Shown here in pieces: positions 26,872-35,881 of a stretch of DNA of 64,000 nt. Source of the DNA: Arthrobacter citreus (GTDB taxonomy: Bacteria > Bacillota > Bacilli > Bacillales > Bacillaceae_G). The stretch is from the NCBI GenBank assembly GCA_013200995.1, contig CP053689.1:1-64000 (forward strand). Reading direction: 5' to 3'. The notes under the pieces were generated by a model. The model was not told where the DNA came from, made no database searches, and was given only the letters and a program-made list of their open reading frames with translations. Each line of letters starts with the position of its first letter. The first letter of the stretch is position 1. The position numbers were made by a program, and so were the translations under genes.

Positions 26872-29228
26872 GTCGGATAAGCGAGGGGCATCACTGCCCC
26901 TAACTCTCCTAAGAACCGTACTTGAACCTTTCAATTCATACGGCTCAAGCCTTCTTTTTGTCTAAACAACTTTTTATCTAACGCAAAGTATATGTACCAG
27001 CTTAGTAACTTCACCTGTGGGAACTTCTAAATTCCGTGCAGTAACTTTTTCACCGTTTTGTAGAGGTTGCTTGCATAATGCACAACGATACCCTTGTTTT
27101 CTTGCGAGTTTGATTCTGTCCAGAGTATTTTCTGTATCGAAAACCTTTCGGTCTCGTTTTTCCCAGTACTCTTTAAGGTCAGGATCATCTGGACTGTTTT
27201 TGTATAACACCATCACATGCCGTTTAATTTTAATCCAAGGCATATGTAAAAGTTGAATATTTGTTATAGGGCAAGTTAAAATCCATGAGTTATATCCTCC
27301 ATGATGTGGTTTTCTGAAATATCTTTTCCTTATCCATTTCCAAGATTTCTTAGGATGGAGTTGCCTCAAATATTTACAGGTTTTATGGAATACGTAGTTT
27401 GCTATCACACCAAAAGATTTCTTCGAAACCACATGCTTCCAGTATTGTCCGTAGCCTCTGATAATGGGATTTAACACTTTGATAAGTTCTCGGACTGGTT
27501 GCCCCTTCATTATTCGAAACGTATCTCGTATCTTCTCTTTGGCTTTCTTAATGCTCTCTTTACTTGGTTTAATTAGTAGCTTGTTCCCTTGCCATGTTTT
27601 ATACTGTCGAACTGAAAATCCGAGAAAGTTAAAACCATCTTCGATATGAGTGATCTTAGTTTTCTCATTACTTAGTTCGAGACCTCTATTAATAAGGTAA
27701 GGTTGTAGTCTTACGTATACGGACTGTGCTTGTTCCTTAGTTTCTGTTAATACAACGAAATCATCTGCATACTTAACCAGAGCTATCTTGCACTTGGGAT
27801 GGATAGCGTAACTTCCATTAGATTTATATGTTTTACGATATAAAATACCAAGTTTTTCTTCCATTCCGTGAAGTGCTATATTTGCTAAAAGAGGAGATAC
27901 GATACTTCCTTGGGGAGTACCTTCCTGTGTTTTGGAGAACACATTGTGATCTACATATCCCATCTTCAACCATCTTTTAATGAGTGCTTTTCCTGAAAAC
28001 CGAGAGGTTTGTTTCTCTATCCATTCATGACTCAAACGATCAAAACAACTCTTAAAGTCCCCTTCAAAAATCCATTTTTTCTTACTATTGGTGTTAATCT
28101 TGTTAAAGATGTTGCTAATCGCATCATGGGTGCTTCGCTTTGGACGGAACCCATATGAGGACGGTTCAAATCTTGCTTCCCATTGAGGTTCCAATGCTTT
28201 TTTTACCATATTTTGATAGACTCTATCTTTAATAGTCGGAATACCAAGTGGTCTTAGCTTTCCATTTTTCTTCGCAATATAAGTTCGTTTCGCCGGTCTT
28301 GGACGATGTTGAAATATGTTTTGCTGTTTTAGTTGACGATATAATTCATTACGTCTGTCGGCGTGCAGTGCTGTATAACCATCTACGCCAGAGGTGCGTT
28401 TACCTTTATTCTGTTGTGTCACTTTTCGAATAGACAACAGTAGGTTCGCTTCACTCCGTAGGAGTAGTCGTTGAAGTTTTCGTACTTTCCTTTGTTGTTT
28501 GAGTTGTTCGGCACGATAAATTCTTTGTCGTAGCTTCGTCACATACTTTTGAATTTCATTCCAGTTTACTGAATTCCAATTTGTATACGAGGCGTGCGCC
28601 GACACTCGTTCTGAGGTATTCATAACTGCACGCTCCTTTTCGTCAGAATTTAGCCACAAATTTATTTTCGTGTTGAAGACCTATGGGAAGTGGGCTCCCT
28701 TTCGAGCCTGTCATGACTTTGTCTATAAAGTACGACAGTATCCGTCCAGTTATACAATTACCTGTTTTCCTGTTCCCTTTCAGGTGACGGCCTTTGCTTT
28801 CTCCCATATCCTGTACCCTCTGCCACGTCGTTTGATCTTACGATCTCCCTACTGCTTAAGCAGATGACATAGGGCTTACCAAGTTCCACATTTCACAGAT
28901 ACGACAGGGTTAGGTGGGTTCTTTACTCCGGGCAAGATGTGGGACACATCTCAGTAGCTTTATGAATCTACTTTTCCTCTTGCCAATACCCAAGCGAAAT
29001 TATGCATTATCTCGAGCTAAGAATTACGAAGCTTACAAACCTTCACTTTCATTCACCATATCTGTCTTCTCCTAGCAGTATTCCGGACCATGCAATTGTC
29101 CTCTGTTTCCTCATTTCCTCATGCAACCTACAAACTCGTTACCAAGAATGCAGTTTTGGATGGAGATCATCTTTGTGTCTAGATGAGTAGCGTAAGCTAC
29201 ACTGTGGGAATGCGACTTCTTGTCGCAC
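26872..29228 (-). mobile_element. Complete group II intron
   Basis: On the minus strand the element starts with GTGCGAC at 29228 (bacterial group II 5' consensus GUGYG) and ends with CCGAC at 26872. Domain V is clear at 26913-26946: a 34-base hairpin opening with GAGCC and closing with GGTTC. A GC-rich domain VI stem (GGGGCA/TGCCCC) follows at about 26890-26902. Domains I-III occupy about 28660-29228 and the domain IV reading frame is at 26974-28659. It sits between a truncated IS3 transposase and a truncated subtilase. The boundary positions are from consensus; the exact splice sites are inferred. Confidence 0.85.
26974..28659 (-). CDS. ltrA: Group II intron reverse transcriptase/maturase
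   Basis: 561 aa as read; the natural start may be the ATG about 12 codons in (MNTSERVSAH), which follows AAGGAG. It has an N-terminal RT0-type domain (NWNEIQKYV), reverse transcriptase fingers and palm with the catalytic YADD at about residue 296, and PQGSIVSPLLANI before it. A thumb/maturase X domain follows (VRELIKVLNPIIRGYGQYWKH). The C-terminus starts like an HNH endonuclease (CALCKQPL) but lacks the central His-His and Gly-Gly part and stops after LVHILC, so the endonuclease looks internally deleted. Such proteins splice their intron, and those without endonuclease usually retrohome using nascent DNA strands. That last point is family knowledge applied here by inference. Confidence 0.9.
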   Translation of the reverse strand: MWLNSDEKERAVMNTSERVSAHASYTNWNSVNWNEIQKYVTKLRQRIYRAEQLKQQRKVRKLQRLLLRSEANLLLSIRKVTQQNKGKRTSGVDGYTALHADRRNELYRQLKQQNIFQHRPRPAKRTYIAKKNGKLRPLGIPTIKDRVYQNMVKKALEPQWEARFEPSSYGFRPKRSTHDAISNIFNKINTNSKKKWIFEGDFKSCFDRLSHEWIEKQTSRFSGKALIKRWLKMGYVDHNVFSKTQEGTPQGSIVSPLLANIALHGMEEKLGILYRKTYKSNGSYAIHPKCKIALVKYADDFVVLTETKEQAQSVYVRLQPYLINRGLELSNEKTKITHIEDGFNFLGFSVRQYKTWQGNKLLIKPSKESIKKAKEKIRDTFRIMKGQPVRELIKVLNPIIRGYGQYWKHVVSKKSFGVIANYVFHKTCKYLRQLHPKKSWKWIRKRYFRKPHHGGYNSWILTCPITNIQLLHMPWIKIKRHVMVLYKNSPDDPDLKEYWEKRDRKVFDTENTLDRIKLARKQGYRCALCKQPLQNGEKVTARNLEVPTGEVTKLVHILCVR

Positions 29229-29239
29229 CATAAAGATTA

Positions 29240-29825
29240 TTAACGGAAGTTGCGAAAAAGCCAACCAATTTTTGCCCATTGAGTAACTGTATTCAAAACA
29301 AGTTCAAGGTCATTGCGTTTTGATAGTTGCCAGGCTACAATTTCATTATTAAATAGATTTTGAATGACTGATAAATAATAAAATTGTTTACCATCCGAAA
29401 CATAGGGAATATCCGTAACCATTTTTTGATTAGGTCCTGTAGCCCTAAATTTTCTCTTAAGTCGATTATGTAGATAACTGAAGAAGTCTTTCCATGTCGT
29501 TTTCTTTTCTTTCGAATGAATGATTGAATCTTCATTTCCTTCATCAGGCGATAGACTTTTTTATGATTAATCCTATAGGATTTTTCTATTAAACTGTCAG
29601 TCATACGTGAATATCCATACTCTGGATTAAGTAGATGAACACCTACCATGTGTTCTCGAATATCCTGTTCTTGTTCAACTTATTCTTTCTATTTACTTTT
29701 GTACTTCTCCACTTATAATAGCTCGCAGGCTTTACATATGCGATTTCTAATAACCAAGTAATTGAATGGATATCTTTTAATTCTTCAATCATTTCATACT
29801 TTAATTTTTGAGGGATATCATCTAC
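29240..29825 (-). pseudogene. IS3 transposase orfB, frameshifted and truncated
   Basis: Three pieces in different frames reconstruct an IS150-like transposase. First, IEELKDIHSITWLLEIA...ASYYKW. Second, the HTH_21 segment EYGYSRMTDSLIEKSYRINHK with VYRLMKEMKIQS. Third, the start of the integrase core (VTDIPYV, FYYLSVIQNLFNNEIVAW). It ends at about TVTQWAK, before the second catalytic Asp and the Glu, where unrelated bases follow. It is not functional. Confidence 0.85.
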
Positions 29826-29834
29826 TGCTTTTTT

Positions 29835-30104
29835 TTAGTCTACCTGCGCTTTTAAATAGTCTCTTTCTTCTACCGAATTGAACTTTGTTCGTGGTCTACC
29901 TTTAAATGGTTTTGTAACGTCACCTCGAACATCAAATGGTTCGCCACTTTTCCACTTTTTAACCCAAACTTTAAGTTGGGTACAATGTCGAATTCCAAGT
30001 TCTTCCGCTAATACTTGATAAATATTACCATTAACATACTTCATCACTGCGTTTAATTTAAATTCTTCTGTATAGCTTTGAAACTGTTGACCTTTTTTAG
30101 CCAT
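29835..30104 (-). CDS. IS3-family transposase orfA
   Basis: 89-aa HTH protein (FKLNAVMKYVNGN, then CTQLKVWVKKWKSG) typical of the DNA-binding OrfA of IS3/IS150 elements, which is normally joined to OrfB by a programmed -1 frameshift. Good ribosome site GGAGGGG upstream of the ATG. It is complete, but its partner orfB is broken, so the element cannot move on its own. Confidence 0.85.
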   Translation of the reverse strand: MAKKGQQFQSYTEEFKLNAVMKYVNGNIYQVLAEELGIRHCTQLKVWVKKWKSGEPFDVRGDVTKPFKGRPRTKFNSVEERDYLKAQVD

Positions 30105-30374
30105 AAAAAAATCCCCTCCAAGTCACATTCATATCTCCATGTTAACATGAAGATTTTTTCGAATGTCTATCTAAAGGGGATAATATCACTTGTGTTGCAA
30201 GGGATTGGCTCTTGGCTTTTTTCTCACGATATACACGTTTTTATACATCCTTGATTTAAAAGGGTTTTGGGGACCTAATCCTTCTTTAACCATTCACTGT
30301 TTTTGTATAAATTACTGATTAAAATCACTCTTAATCATATAGGTCATTTACTTTTTAGGATCTTTAGATTCTGT

Positions 30375-31613
30375 TTAACTTAGAGCCCGAATATATTTAC
30401 TTTCTAACTCATTATCTAAAGAGTTTCGATAATCCCAGATTGCCAGTAGACATTTTTGAAAATCCCCATAAATCTTATCGTTTTTCACCTCTGAAGCAAC
30501 ATTTAATAATGCATCTAATCCTTCGTGTAATTTATTTGTTTTACATTTTAACAAACCAACTGCATAGCGATACTCCATATATAAATGCTTCATATGAAAG
30601 TTAGAAGTGTCACTTAATTGAGCAATTTGATCCTGATACTTTTTTATAAATATTTCCGCATCTTCTAATCGTCCTAATTTTACATAGCATTCTATGATCC
30701 TTGGGATACCAACATGAACATCATCACGGTTACAAATCCAACTATAATAGGAATCAACCACATTAATATTACCAAAATCAATGAGTGCTACATATCGATT
30801 TCCAACAGCTAGATCTGCATAATAATCATTTATTTTTTCATATTTATCAATTAAACTTAAAACCTCTTCTAAACTTCCACCTAATCTAGTTAATGCAAAT
30901 GCTTGATACATTAGTGCACGACCTAAATGGTCTTTTATTATTGCCATTTCTTCCAATCGCTTCGCATAGATTAAAACCTCATCCCACTGTTTTAACGAAT
31001 AATATGTAGCCGTAATCCATAAGATCGTTACCTCTTGAAACTTTGTTGGCATATAGGGAATATATTCTAAAACCCGCTCTAACACTATATTCCCTTCACT
31101 TGTTAAACGAGTCAAATAAAATTTCCGAAAATAACTGATTGCCACTTCTTCAGTTATTGAATTAGGCATATGCTCAATAATGAATTCATATAAAGGAGCT
31201 GCTTCTTTTTCATTCCCTTCTAAAAAAAGCTTTTCTGCAATGGAAAATACATTTTTTAAATACTTTTTACGAATGGCTACTGATTTTTCTTTATTTATAA
31301 CTGATAAAATATGAGATAACTCCGCGTTAAATCCATTTTTAGCACATTCATAAATAAAAGCACTACTTCTTCTTTTATCTAGTAAATTTCTTTCGTTAAA
31401 GCATAATTCTACATAATCATTATAAAAAGCACCTTTAGGCAGCTTAAAAGCCTTAGTTATAGCATCCAAATAATGTAATGATAGTACCTTTTTATAATTA
31501 AATAACTTACTTAATTCTGTACTATGTATTTCTGATTTTACGGATAAATCTTTCATCTTCCAGTTATTATGTTTCATTAATTTTGTAAATGTATAAAAAA
31601 GAGCATCATTCAT
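30375..31613 (-). CDS. HTH + TPR regulator, RRNPP-like, paralog 3
   Basis: 412 aa beginning MNDALFYTFTKLMK after GAGGTG; a GTG five codons upstream is less likely. It aligns with paralogs 1 and 2 along their first 410 residues: HTH TELSKLFNYK...LHYLDAITKAFKLPKGAFY, then ALMYQAFALTRLGG and IIECYVKLGR. It lacks their 60-residue C-terminal extension ending in YWWDGI. It also lacks the leader hairpin they share. It lies outside the IS3 element, as the last gene of the accessory cluster. Function as for the other paralogs: probable peptide-sensing transcription factor, with ligand unknown. Confidence 0.72.
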   Translation of the reverse strand: MNDALFYTFTKLMKHNNWKMKDLSVKSEIHSTELSKLFNYKKVLSLHYLDAITKAFKLPKGAFYNDYVELCFNERNLLDKRRSSAFIYECAKNGFNAELSHILSVINKEKSVAIRKKYLKNVFSIAEKLFLEGNEKEAAPLYEFIIEHMPNSITEEVAISYFRKFYLTRLTSEGNIVLERVLEYIPYMPTKFQEVTILWITATYYSLKQWDEVLIYAKRLEEMAIIKDHLGRALMYQAFALTRLGGSLEEVLSLIDKYEKINDYYADLAVGNRYVALIDFGNINVVDSYYSWICNRDDVHVGIPRIIECYVKLGRLEDAEIFIKKYQDQIAQLSDTSNFHMKHLYMEYRYAVGLLKCKTNKLHEGLDALLNVASEVKNDKIYGDFQKCLLAIWDYRNSLDNELESKYIRALS

Positions 31614-32600
31614 GTTGCACCTCACCAATAAGTTAGTAAAACCTCAATAAAAATTCCAAAAAATTATATATGCTCATTAATGTAAGAAAAACTACATATT
31701 AACATATTTTATACTGTTTCTTTTTGATAGTTTTATTATATGAAATGTTGATGTAATTGGGATTTTGACAAAAATCGCCACCCTAGTGAATTAATATATT
31801 ATTGATTATTCACAAAACCAAGGTGTTTATAAAGGAACTATGAAACCCTAAAAAAAGAGACCCAAGACTGTGAATCTGATGTAAGAACAATAAAAAAACT
31901 TAGAGAACATAATACTCTAAGTTTAAATAAATCTAATGTTTAATTCGTAGAAATCCAGGATAAACTCGTTTCAGGGTCTCCTTCCTACCCCCGTTACACT
32001 CAATAATCTTTCTAGAAGGTGTATTTGTAGGTAACAAACAATTAAAATACCGTTGACTTCCATTTTATTATATTCCCCAAAAAACAAACATTACGAAAAC
32101 AGCCAAATATTTAGCCTCGTACCGATTATTAATAATCTTTATCACATTTCAAGGGCACACATCCCCATTGAATAACATCTTCACTAAAAATGATACCTGG
32201 TCATTTCAACATTGCATCCGAACCTTCTTTTAAAGTTTGAAGATCTGTCTTGATAGATCAGTTTTTGTCTGTCTAGCATCAACAGAATTGATACGTATTG
32301 TTATTTCTAATAACAATAGAAGATATAGTAGAAATAATAACTCTAGAAGAAGGTTCTAAATATACATTATGAATACGAAACTCCTAGAATTAAAGAAAGA
32401 ATATTAGTCCCCTTGGATAGGCCTATAACTACTATAGTAATTAAAAAAATAATATACCTACTTCCTTCACTCACGCGGTTTAAATAGTTTTACAAATTTA
32501 TTAATGGACCAATTAATTTTTTACTGAATTCAAATCAAGTCATCCCATACAAGTATAAGTTCTATTGTCGCTTTTACTACTTTATTTTTTTACTCTCAAT
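31614..32600. other. Gene-poor AT-rich stretch
   Basis: No gene supported on either strand. All frames are closed at short intervals and I recognised no family fragments, terminal repeats or structured RNA. Confidence 0.4.
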
Positions 32601-32735
32601 CTATTTACCAAAATTGCTATTCCAAAAAGTAAAATTAAATATGGGAAAAAACCTTATAAAAAGAATAGTAAAATACCCATATACGATAATAACGAGCACA
32701 ATTAGTAAAGTTAGCATAATAAATTTTCTAACCAC
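32601..32735 (-). CDS. Small hydrophobic protein (44 aa), possibly frameshifted
   Basis: A GTG at 32735 sits seven bases after a perfect AGGAGG. The product is a single long hydrophobic stretch (FIMLTLLIVLVIIVYGYF). If one base is added or removed in the run of T before CCC (about 32640-32650), the reading continues as PYLILLFGIAILVNRL with a basic end, giving the more usual two-helix mini membrane protein of about 50 aa. So this is either a real 44-aa peptide or a recently broken small gene. Function unknown. Confidence 0.4.
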   Translation of the reverse strand: MVRKFIMLTLLIVLVIIVYGYFTILFIRFFPIFNFTFWNSNFGK

Positions 32736-32870
32736 ATTTTAACCTCCTATTAAAGAAGTATACATCACGATCACCTTAGATTTTCAGTGACCTAAGGGAG
32801 AATCCTGAAGGATAAGTCGATGAAGTAATTATTTTAGCCGTTCTATTTTTTCAGAGTTAGCAAAATTAAA

Positions 32871-32893
32871 GGCTGTCGACTCTTTCGACAGCC
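32871..32893. terminator. Strong hairpin GGCTGTCGA/TCGACAGCC
   Basis: Perfect 9-bp stem with a five-base loop. On the minus strand it is followed by TTTAATTTT, so it best serves as a minus-strand terminator downstream of the decayed IS3 at 33.0-33.3 kb. Confidence 0.6.
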
Positions 32894-32929
32894 CGATCAA
32901 ATTATTTAAAATGTTAGCTTTTAATTTAC

Positions 32930-33321
32930 CATTTAATCTTAAATTCATTTAGTAATAATTGTTCAGTCTGAGGCGTTGTAATACCAAGATGCCAACACCC
33001 TAATCCTCCTAAAACATATTTGTACTGGTTTTTCTTAATCACATTTACTTTCGTCCTATTATCAGCGCTGCTTGCTTTAAAATATCGTTTTCCATTTCTA
33101 GTTGCATGTTTTTTTTTCGTAGTTCGATCAGTTCCCTTTGATCATCCGTTCCGTTAGATTGTCCTTTTCCTTAAAAGATCCAGAAACCCACCCACCTATC
33201 TAAAGTATAAGGAGTAAGGTCATACTCAGGAATAATTTCCTTTATAGGTTTACCTTTGATATAATTGCACAATCTGTTGTTTAAATTCTTCAGTAAATGT
33301 TCTTCTAGCTCTTTTAGTCAT
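32930..33321 (-). pseudogene. Decayed IS3-family orfA and start of orfB
   Basis: ATG at 33321 follows GGGGAG. The reading begins MTKRARRTFTEEFKQQIVQLY, an IS3 OrfA start, then shifts frame. Later pieces are GSFKEKDN and [20 protein letters not shown], the leucine-zipper end of OrfA, with its stop at 33045. Beyond it WYYNAS recalls the start of OrfB. Two or more frameshifts inactivate it and no integrase core is left. Confidence 0.75.
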
Positions 33322-33457
33322 TGTAGATTCTCCCCGAATAATTAATAGTTTCTACTTGACTTTAAATTAATTGTCTAACTCAGTGTTGCCGATTCAAGGG
33401 CACGTTTCAATTGTAACGCGCCTTTTCGGAAGAATCTTAACTATTTTCTTGAACATC

Positions 33458-33865
33458 TTACTTTATCTTTGTCACTTCTGTTTCTACCTTATCACATAGG
33501 TTAGACAAAAGATGACTATATTTACTCTTAACTTTTTCATAAATTAGTTTAGCTTCTTCTTCATCATAAAGATGAGATGTTTTATTGCGGTCTACCATCA
33601 TATCAATCCATTGTTCTCCGTCTTCAATTAAACCGTATGTAAATGCTTCTTTTATCGTTGTCCTAGGACTTTTAATTTCAGTGATCCCTGTATATTCTAA
33701 AAACATTTTCATAAGTTTCCAACTTAATTCGAATGTGAATTCAAATCGTTGAATGACACCGTCGTACACAATATCATCCTCCAGTTGAATCTTTGTTGCT
33801 TCATTAAGCCTAGCACTCGCACGTTTGTAATCATTAAGCTTCTCGTAAAGCCTTTCCTTGTTCAT
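33458..33865 (-). CDS. hepT: HEPT-domain toxin (HI0074-like)
   Basis: 135-aa helical protein of the HEPT / nucleotidyltransferase substrate-binding family. It contains the motif RNKTSHLY at residues 93-100, fitting the R-x4-H-x-Y signature of HepT RNase toxins. In the studied HepT/MntA pair the Tyr of this motif is adenylylated by the partner, which silences the toxin. The gene starts 32 bases inside the end of the nucleotidyltransferase gene with its own site (GAAGGTG), so the two are translationally coupled. It lies in a scarred region typical of mobile defence or stabilisation modules. Length and motif fit a functional protein. No terminator was identified. Confidence 0.85.
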   Translation of the reverse strand: MNKERLYEKLNDYKRASARLNEATKIQLEDDIVYDGVIQRFEFTFELSWKLMKMFLEYTGITEIKSPRTTIKEAFTYGLIEDGEQWIDMMVDRNKTSHLYDEEEAKLIYEKVKSKYSHLLSNLCDKVETEVTKIK

Positions 33866-34184
33866 ATATTACCACACCTTCTTTTCTAATATTAAAAATC
33901 AGTTTTTCTTTAGTTAGACGATCCATAAAAACAACATCAATTTTTAAAGGAGTGGACAGTTGACTTATAGCATGCTCTATTATGTTTTGTTGGGTATGTG
34001 AACTATTTCTTGTAAAAATAGCTATATCAATGTCAGAAGTTTTATGGTAATCTCCTCTTGCTCTTGAACCAAATAAAACAATTTTTTCTATTTGATCCTT
34101 CATTAAGCAGTAACCTTGTAGTTCACTAATAAAACGGTTTGATATACCTGTTGCTTTCCAATGAGAATCCAATTCAGTTCCCAC
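33834..34184 (-). CDS. mntA: MNT-type nucleotidyltransferase antitoxin
   Basis: 116 aa as read from the GTG at 34184, with the minimal nucleotidyltransferase signature VLFGSRARGDYHKTSDIDIA (GSRARG plus the D-x-D at about residues 51 and 53) and a later Asp in KIDVVF. This is the antitoxin class that modifies and neutralises HEPT toxins using ATP. The start is uncertain: an internal ATG (MKDQIEKIV) would give 89 aa and has a weaker AAGG upstream, while the longer form keeps the helix usually found before the core. The toxin gene overlaps its 3' end. Gene order is antitoxin first. Confidence 0.85.
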   Translation of the reverse strand: MGTELDSHWKATGISNRFISELQGYCLMKDQIEKIVLFGSRARGDYHKTSDIDIAIFTRNSSHTQQNIIEHAISQLSTPLKIDVVFMDRLTKEKLIFNIRKEGVVIYEQGKALREA

Positions 34185-34418
34185 CTCAATCTTATAGTTT
34201 TATTTACAATATTTTATCAATTATTCACTTAACAAGAATAAAAAATGTTATTTCCATGAAAGCCATGTTACAAATGAGTCAACATTAATCAGTCTATTAA
34301 TTAAAACCTGTACTTTATTCGGACTTAATTGCTCGATAAACCACCTGGATTTTATTTTTGTTTTTTGTTAATGATTCAGTTAAATTAATGTAGTATTTTT
34401 CACGAAACCGTTTATCTA
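34185..34418 (-). other. Possible gene remnant between HTH gene and MNT
   Basis: On the minus strand two open stretches in different frames look coding: one containing QLVDKRFREKYYINL and then a stop, the other WFIEQLSPNKVQVL ... WLSWK and a stop. They may be pieces of one decayed gene. No family recognised. Confidence 0.3.
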
Positions 34419-34760
34419 CTAATTGAATAGTAATTTGTTTTCAAATTGGTCTTTAGGAATTAAATAACCTCTGCCCCCTTCTACAGGAGAAGTATTCACG
34501 TATTTGATCTTTTCTTTTTTAATCCATTTATAAACAGCTTGGTTTGTCACGCCGAATAGTTCAGCTGTTTCCTCAACTGTCATCATTTTTCTATCTGCAA
34601 TTTGTTCTATACCAGATTCTCTAATTGAAGTTAATGCTTTAAATAAATCAATAACCTCGTCTTCTTCCATATTTTTGAGAAAGTTAAGTATCATATTTTT
34701 GTTTGGATTTTTTTGAAGAGTTTCCTTCAAAACGAAAAGTGTTTTTTCTGAAATTGGCAT
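34419..34760 (-). CDS. Small HTH_17 (excisionase-like) DNA-binding protein
   Basis: 113 aa. The C-terminal half holds an AlpA/excisionase-type helix-turn-helix (MTVEETAELFGVTNQAVYKWIKK followed by a basic turn and GYLIPKDQF). The N-terminal half is helical and unlike known excisionases. A good AAGAGGTGG lies before the ATG. It precedes, on the same strand, the HEPT/MNT pair by about 230 bases, so it could regulate that pair or be a leftover of an integrated element; no integrase is present. Related stand-alone HTH proteins often act as small transcriptional regulators. The role is inferred. Confidence 0.65.
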   Translation of the reverse strand: MPISEKTLFVLKETLQKNPNKNMILNFLKNMEEDEVIDLFKALTSIRESGIEQIADRKMMTVEETAELFGVTNQAVYKWIKKEKIKYVNTSPVEGGRGYLIPKDQFENKLLFN

Positions 34761-35467
34761 TTTTATCCACCTCTTATTTTTTATTATATCAAATTTTAAA
34801 CTAATAATACTTATTAAATTTATTAATCTAATTAAACTTAATGAACAGACAATATATAATCAGTAATTATTCGTTCGTAAAAGTACACATTAAAACATTT
34901 TGGAACTAAAAAGTGGCCTTCTTGAGAGAAGTTATAAAAGAGCAATTGAAACACCAAGAGTGTTGTAAGTAGTTTAATGTTTGTGCTTCAGTTTAAACTA
35001 CCAATAACATTAACAGGTCTTTTAGCCACATTGAGCATTAATAGCAAGGATTACCGTATCCAGTTCTTCATTTTGTTCTTAAAAACTTTTCAAATTATAA
35101 TAACGATAAAAAAATTGATATAAACGTTTAAAACAAAAACAATATAAAATAAAACATATGTTAATAATGACAATGATGTTGTTGTTAATTTTAATTTCGA
35201 ATATGATGAGTTTCTTCAACATCTTGCTTCTGCATACTTAAGATTGAACACTTCTCATTTCCTTAAGTTTTTACCAGGTTCTTGTTTAAGATTAATAGCA
35301 CCAAAGTCTCCTTTCTGAGTTAGATTTAGTCTAGAACCAACAAATGGTAACTTAGGGTCTCGTGTTCTCTTTAATGAGATGATCTTTTATATGTTAAAAA
35401 TGATTTCGTGCATCTATTTAAAAATGTTAAATAAAATAAAGCAATTTTTGTGGAATATTAAAAAAAT
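34761..35467. other. Gene-poor stretch with a coding-like scrap
   Basis: No complete gene. On the minus strand about 35255-35390 reads KRTRDPKLPFVGSR and LNLTQKGDFGAI up to a stop at 35255, which looks like the end of a decayed gene but has no start. Nothing else recognised. Confidence 0.3.
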
Positions 35468-35496
35468 CATAACCACCAGTTAAACTGGCGGTTATG
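35468..35496 (-). terminator. Intrinsic terminator of the small HARE-like gene
   Basis: Stem CATAACC-CCAGT pairing with ACTGG-GGTTATG (one G-T type mismatch), then ATTTTTTTAA on the minus strand, about 50 bases after the stop at 35545. Confidence 0.85.
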
Positions 35497-35544
35497 ACTT
35501 AGCAGAGTCATGTCATTTGACTGTTTTGTTAGAAATTAGAAATT

Positions 35545-35718
35545 TTAGCTTATTTTACTTTCATCTAAGGCATGTTGCCAACTTGGGTAATAATACAAAG
35601 CACTCCTCATTAAATCAGGGTAATGTTGTTTTACCTCTTTTTTACGTAAAGGATTCCCTTCGTTATGTAACTTCTTGATCTGAGTAATGACTTCCTTTGA
35701 TGTAAGTTTGACATCCAT
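35545..35718 (-). CDS. Small HNH-repeat (HARE)-like protein, 57 aa
   Basis: A 57-residue gene with ribosome site GGGAGG and a strong terminator downstream. The sequence shows a run of charged helix (VITQIKKLHNEGNPLRKKEV), then HYPDLMRSALYYY and PSWQHALDE. The pattern Leu-spaced helix, P-x-L, hydrophobic, S-W-x-x-A-L fits the homing-endonuclease-associated repeat (HNH_repeat), a DNA-binding module normally found N-terminal to HNH nucleases in phages. Here it stands alone. It could be a free DNA-binding protein or the remains of a nuclease gene, but the clean signals at both ends favour a functional small gene. Confidence 0.6.
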   Translation of the reverse strand: MDVKLTSKEVITQIKKLHNEGNPLRKKEVKQHYPDLMRSALYYYPSWQHALDESKIS

Positions 35719-35881
35719 TCTTCATTCCTCCCTTTCAAAGTTATCACGATTATCTTTCCCTTTGGCTTACAAATTCAAACGAAAAACATAGTCTCAAATT
35801 CTTCATAACTATATTTCTGAAAATTCTAACATATAGAATGCATATTGTGAAGTAATTTACTCCTGTCATATAGTAAATAAA

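Larger units (their letters stand above)
29229..30180 (-). mobile_element. Broken IS3-family element
   Basis: Contains an intact-looking orfA (29835-30104) and a fragmented orfB (29240-29825). The right end, including the second half of the DDE domain, is missing: the homology ends at about 29265, and the group II intron begins at 29228. The outer end on the right lies near 30175, but I could not match terminal repeats because the other end is gone. Confidence 0.7.
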
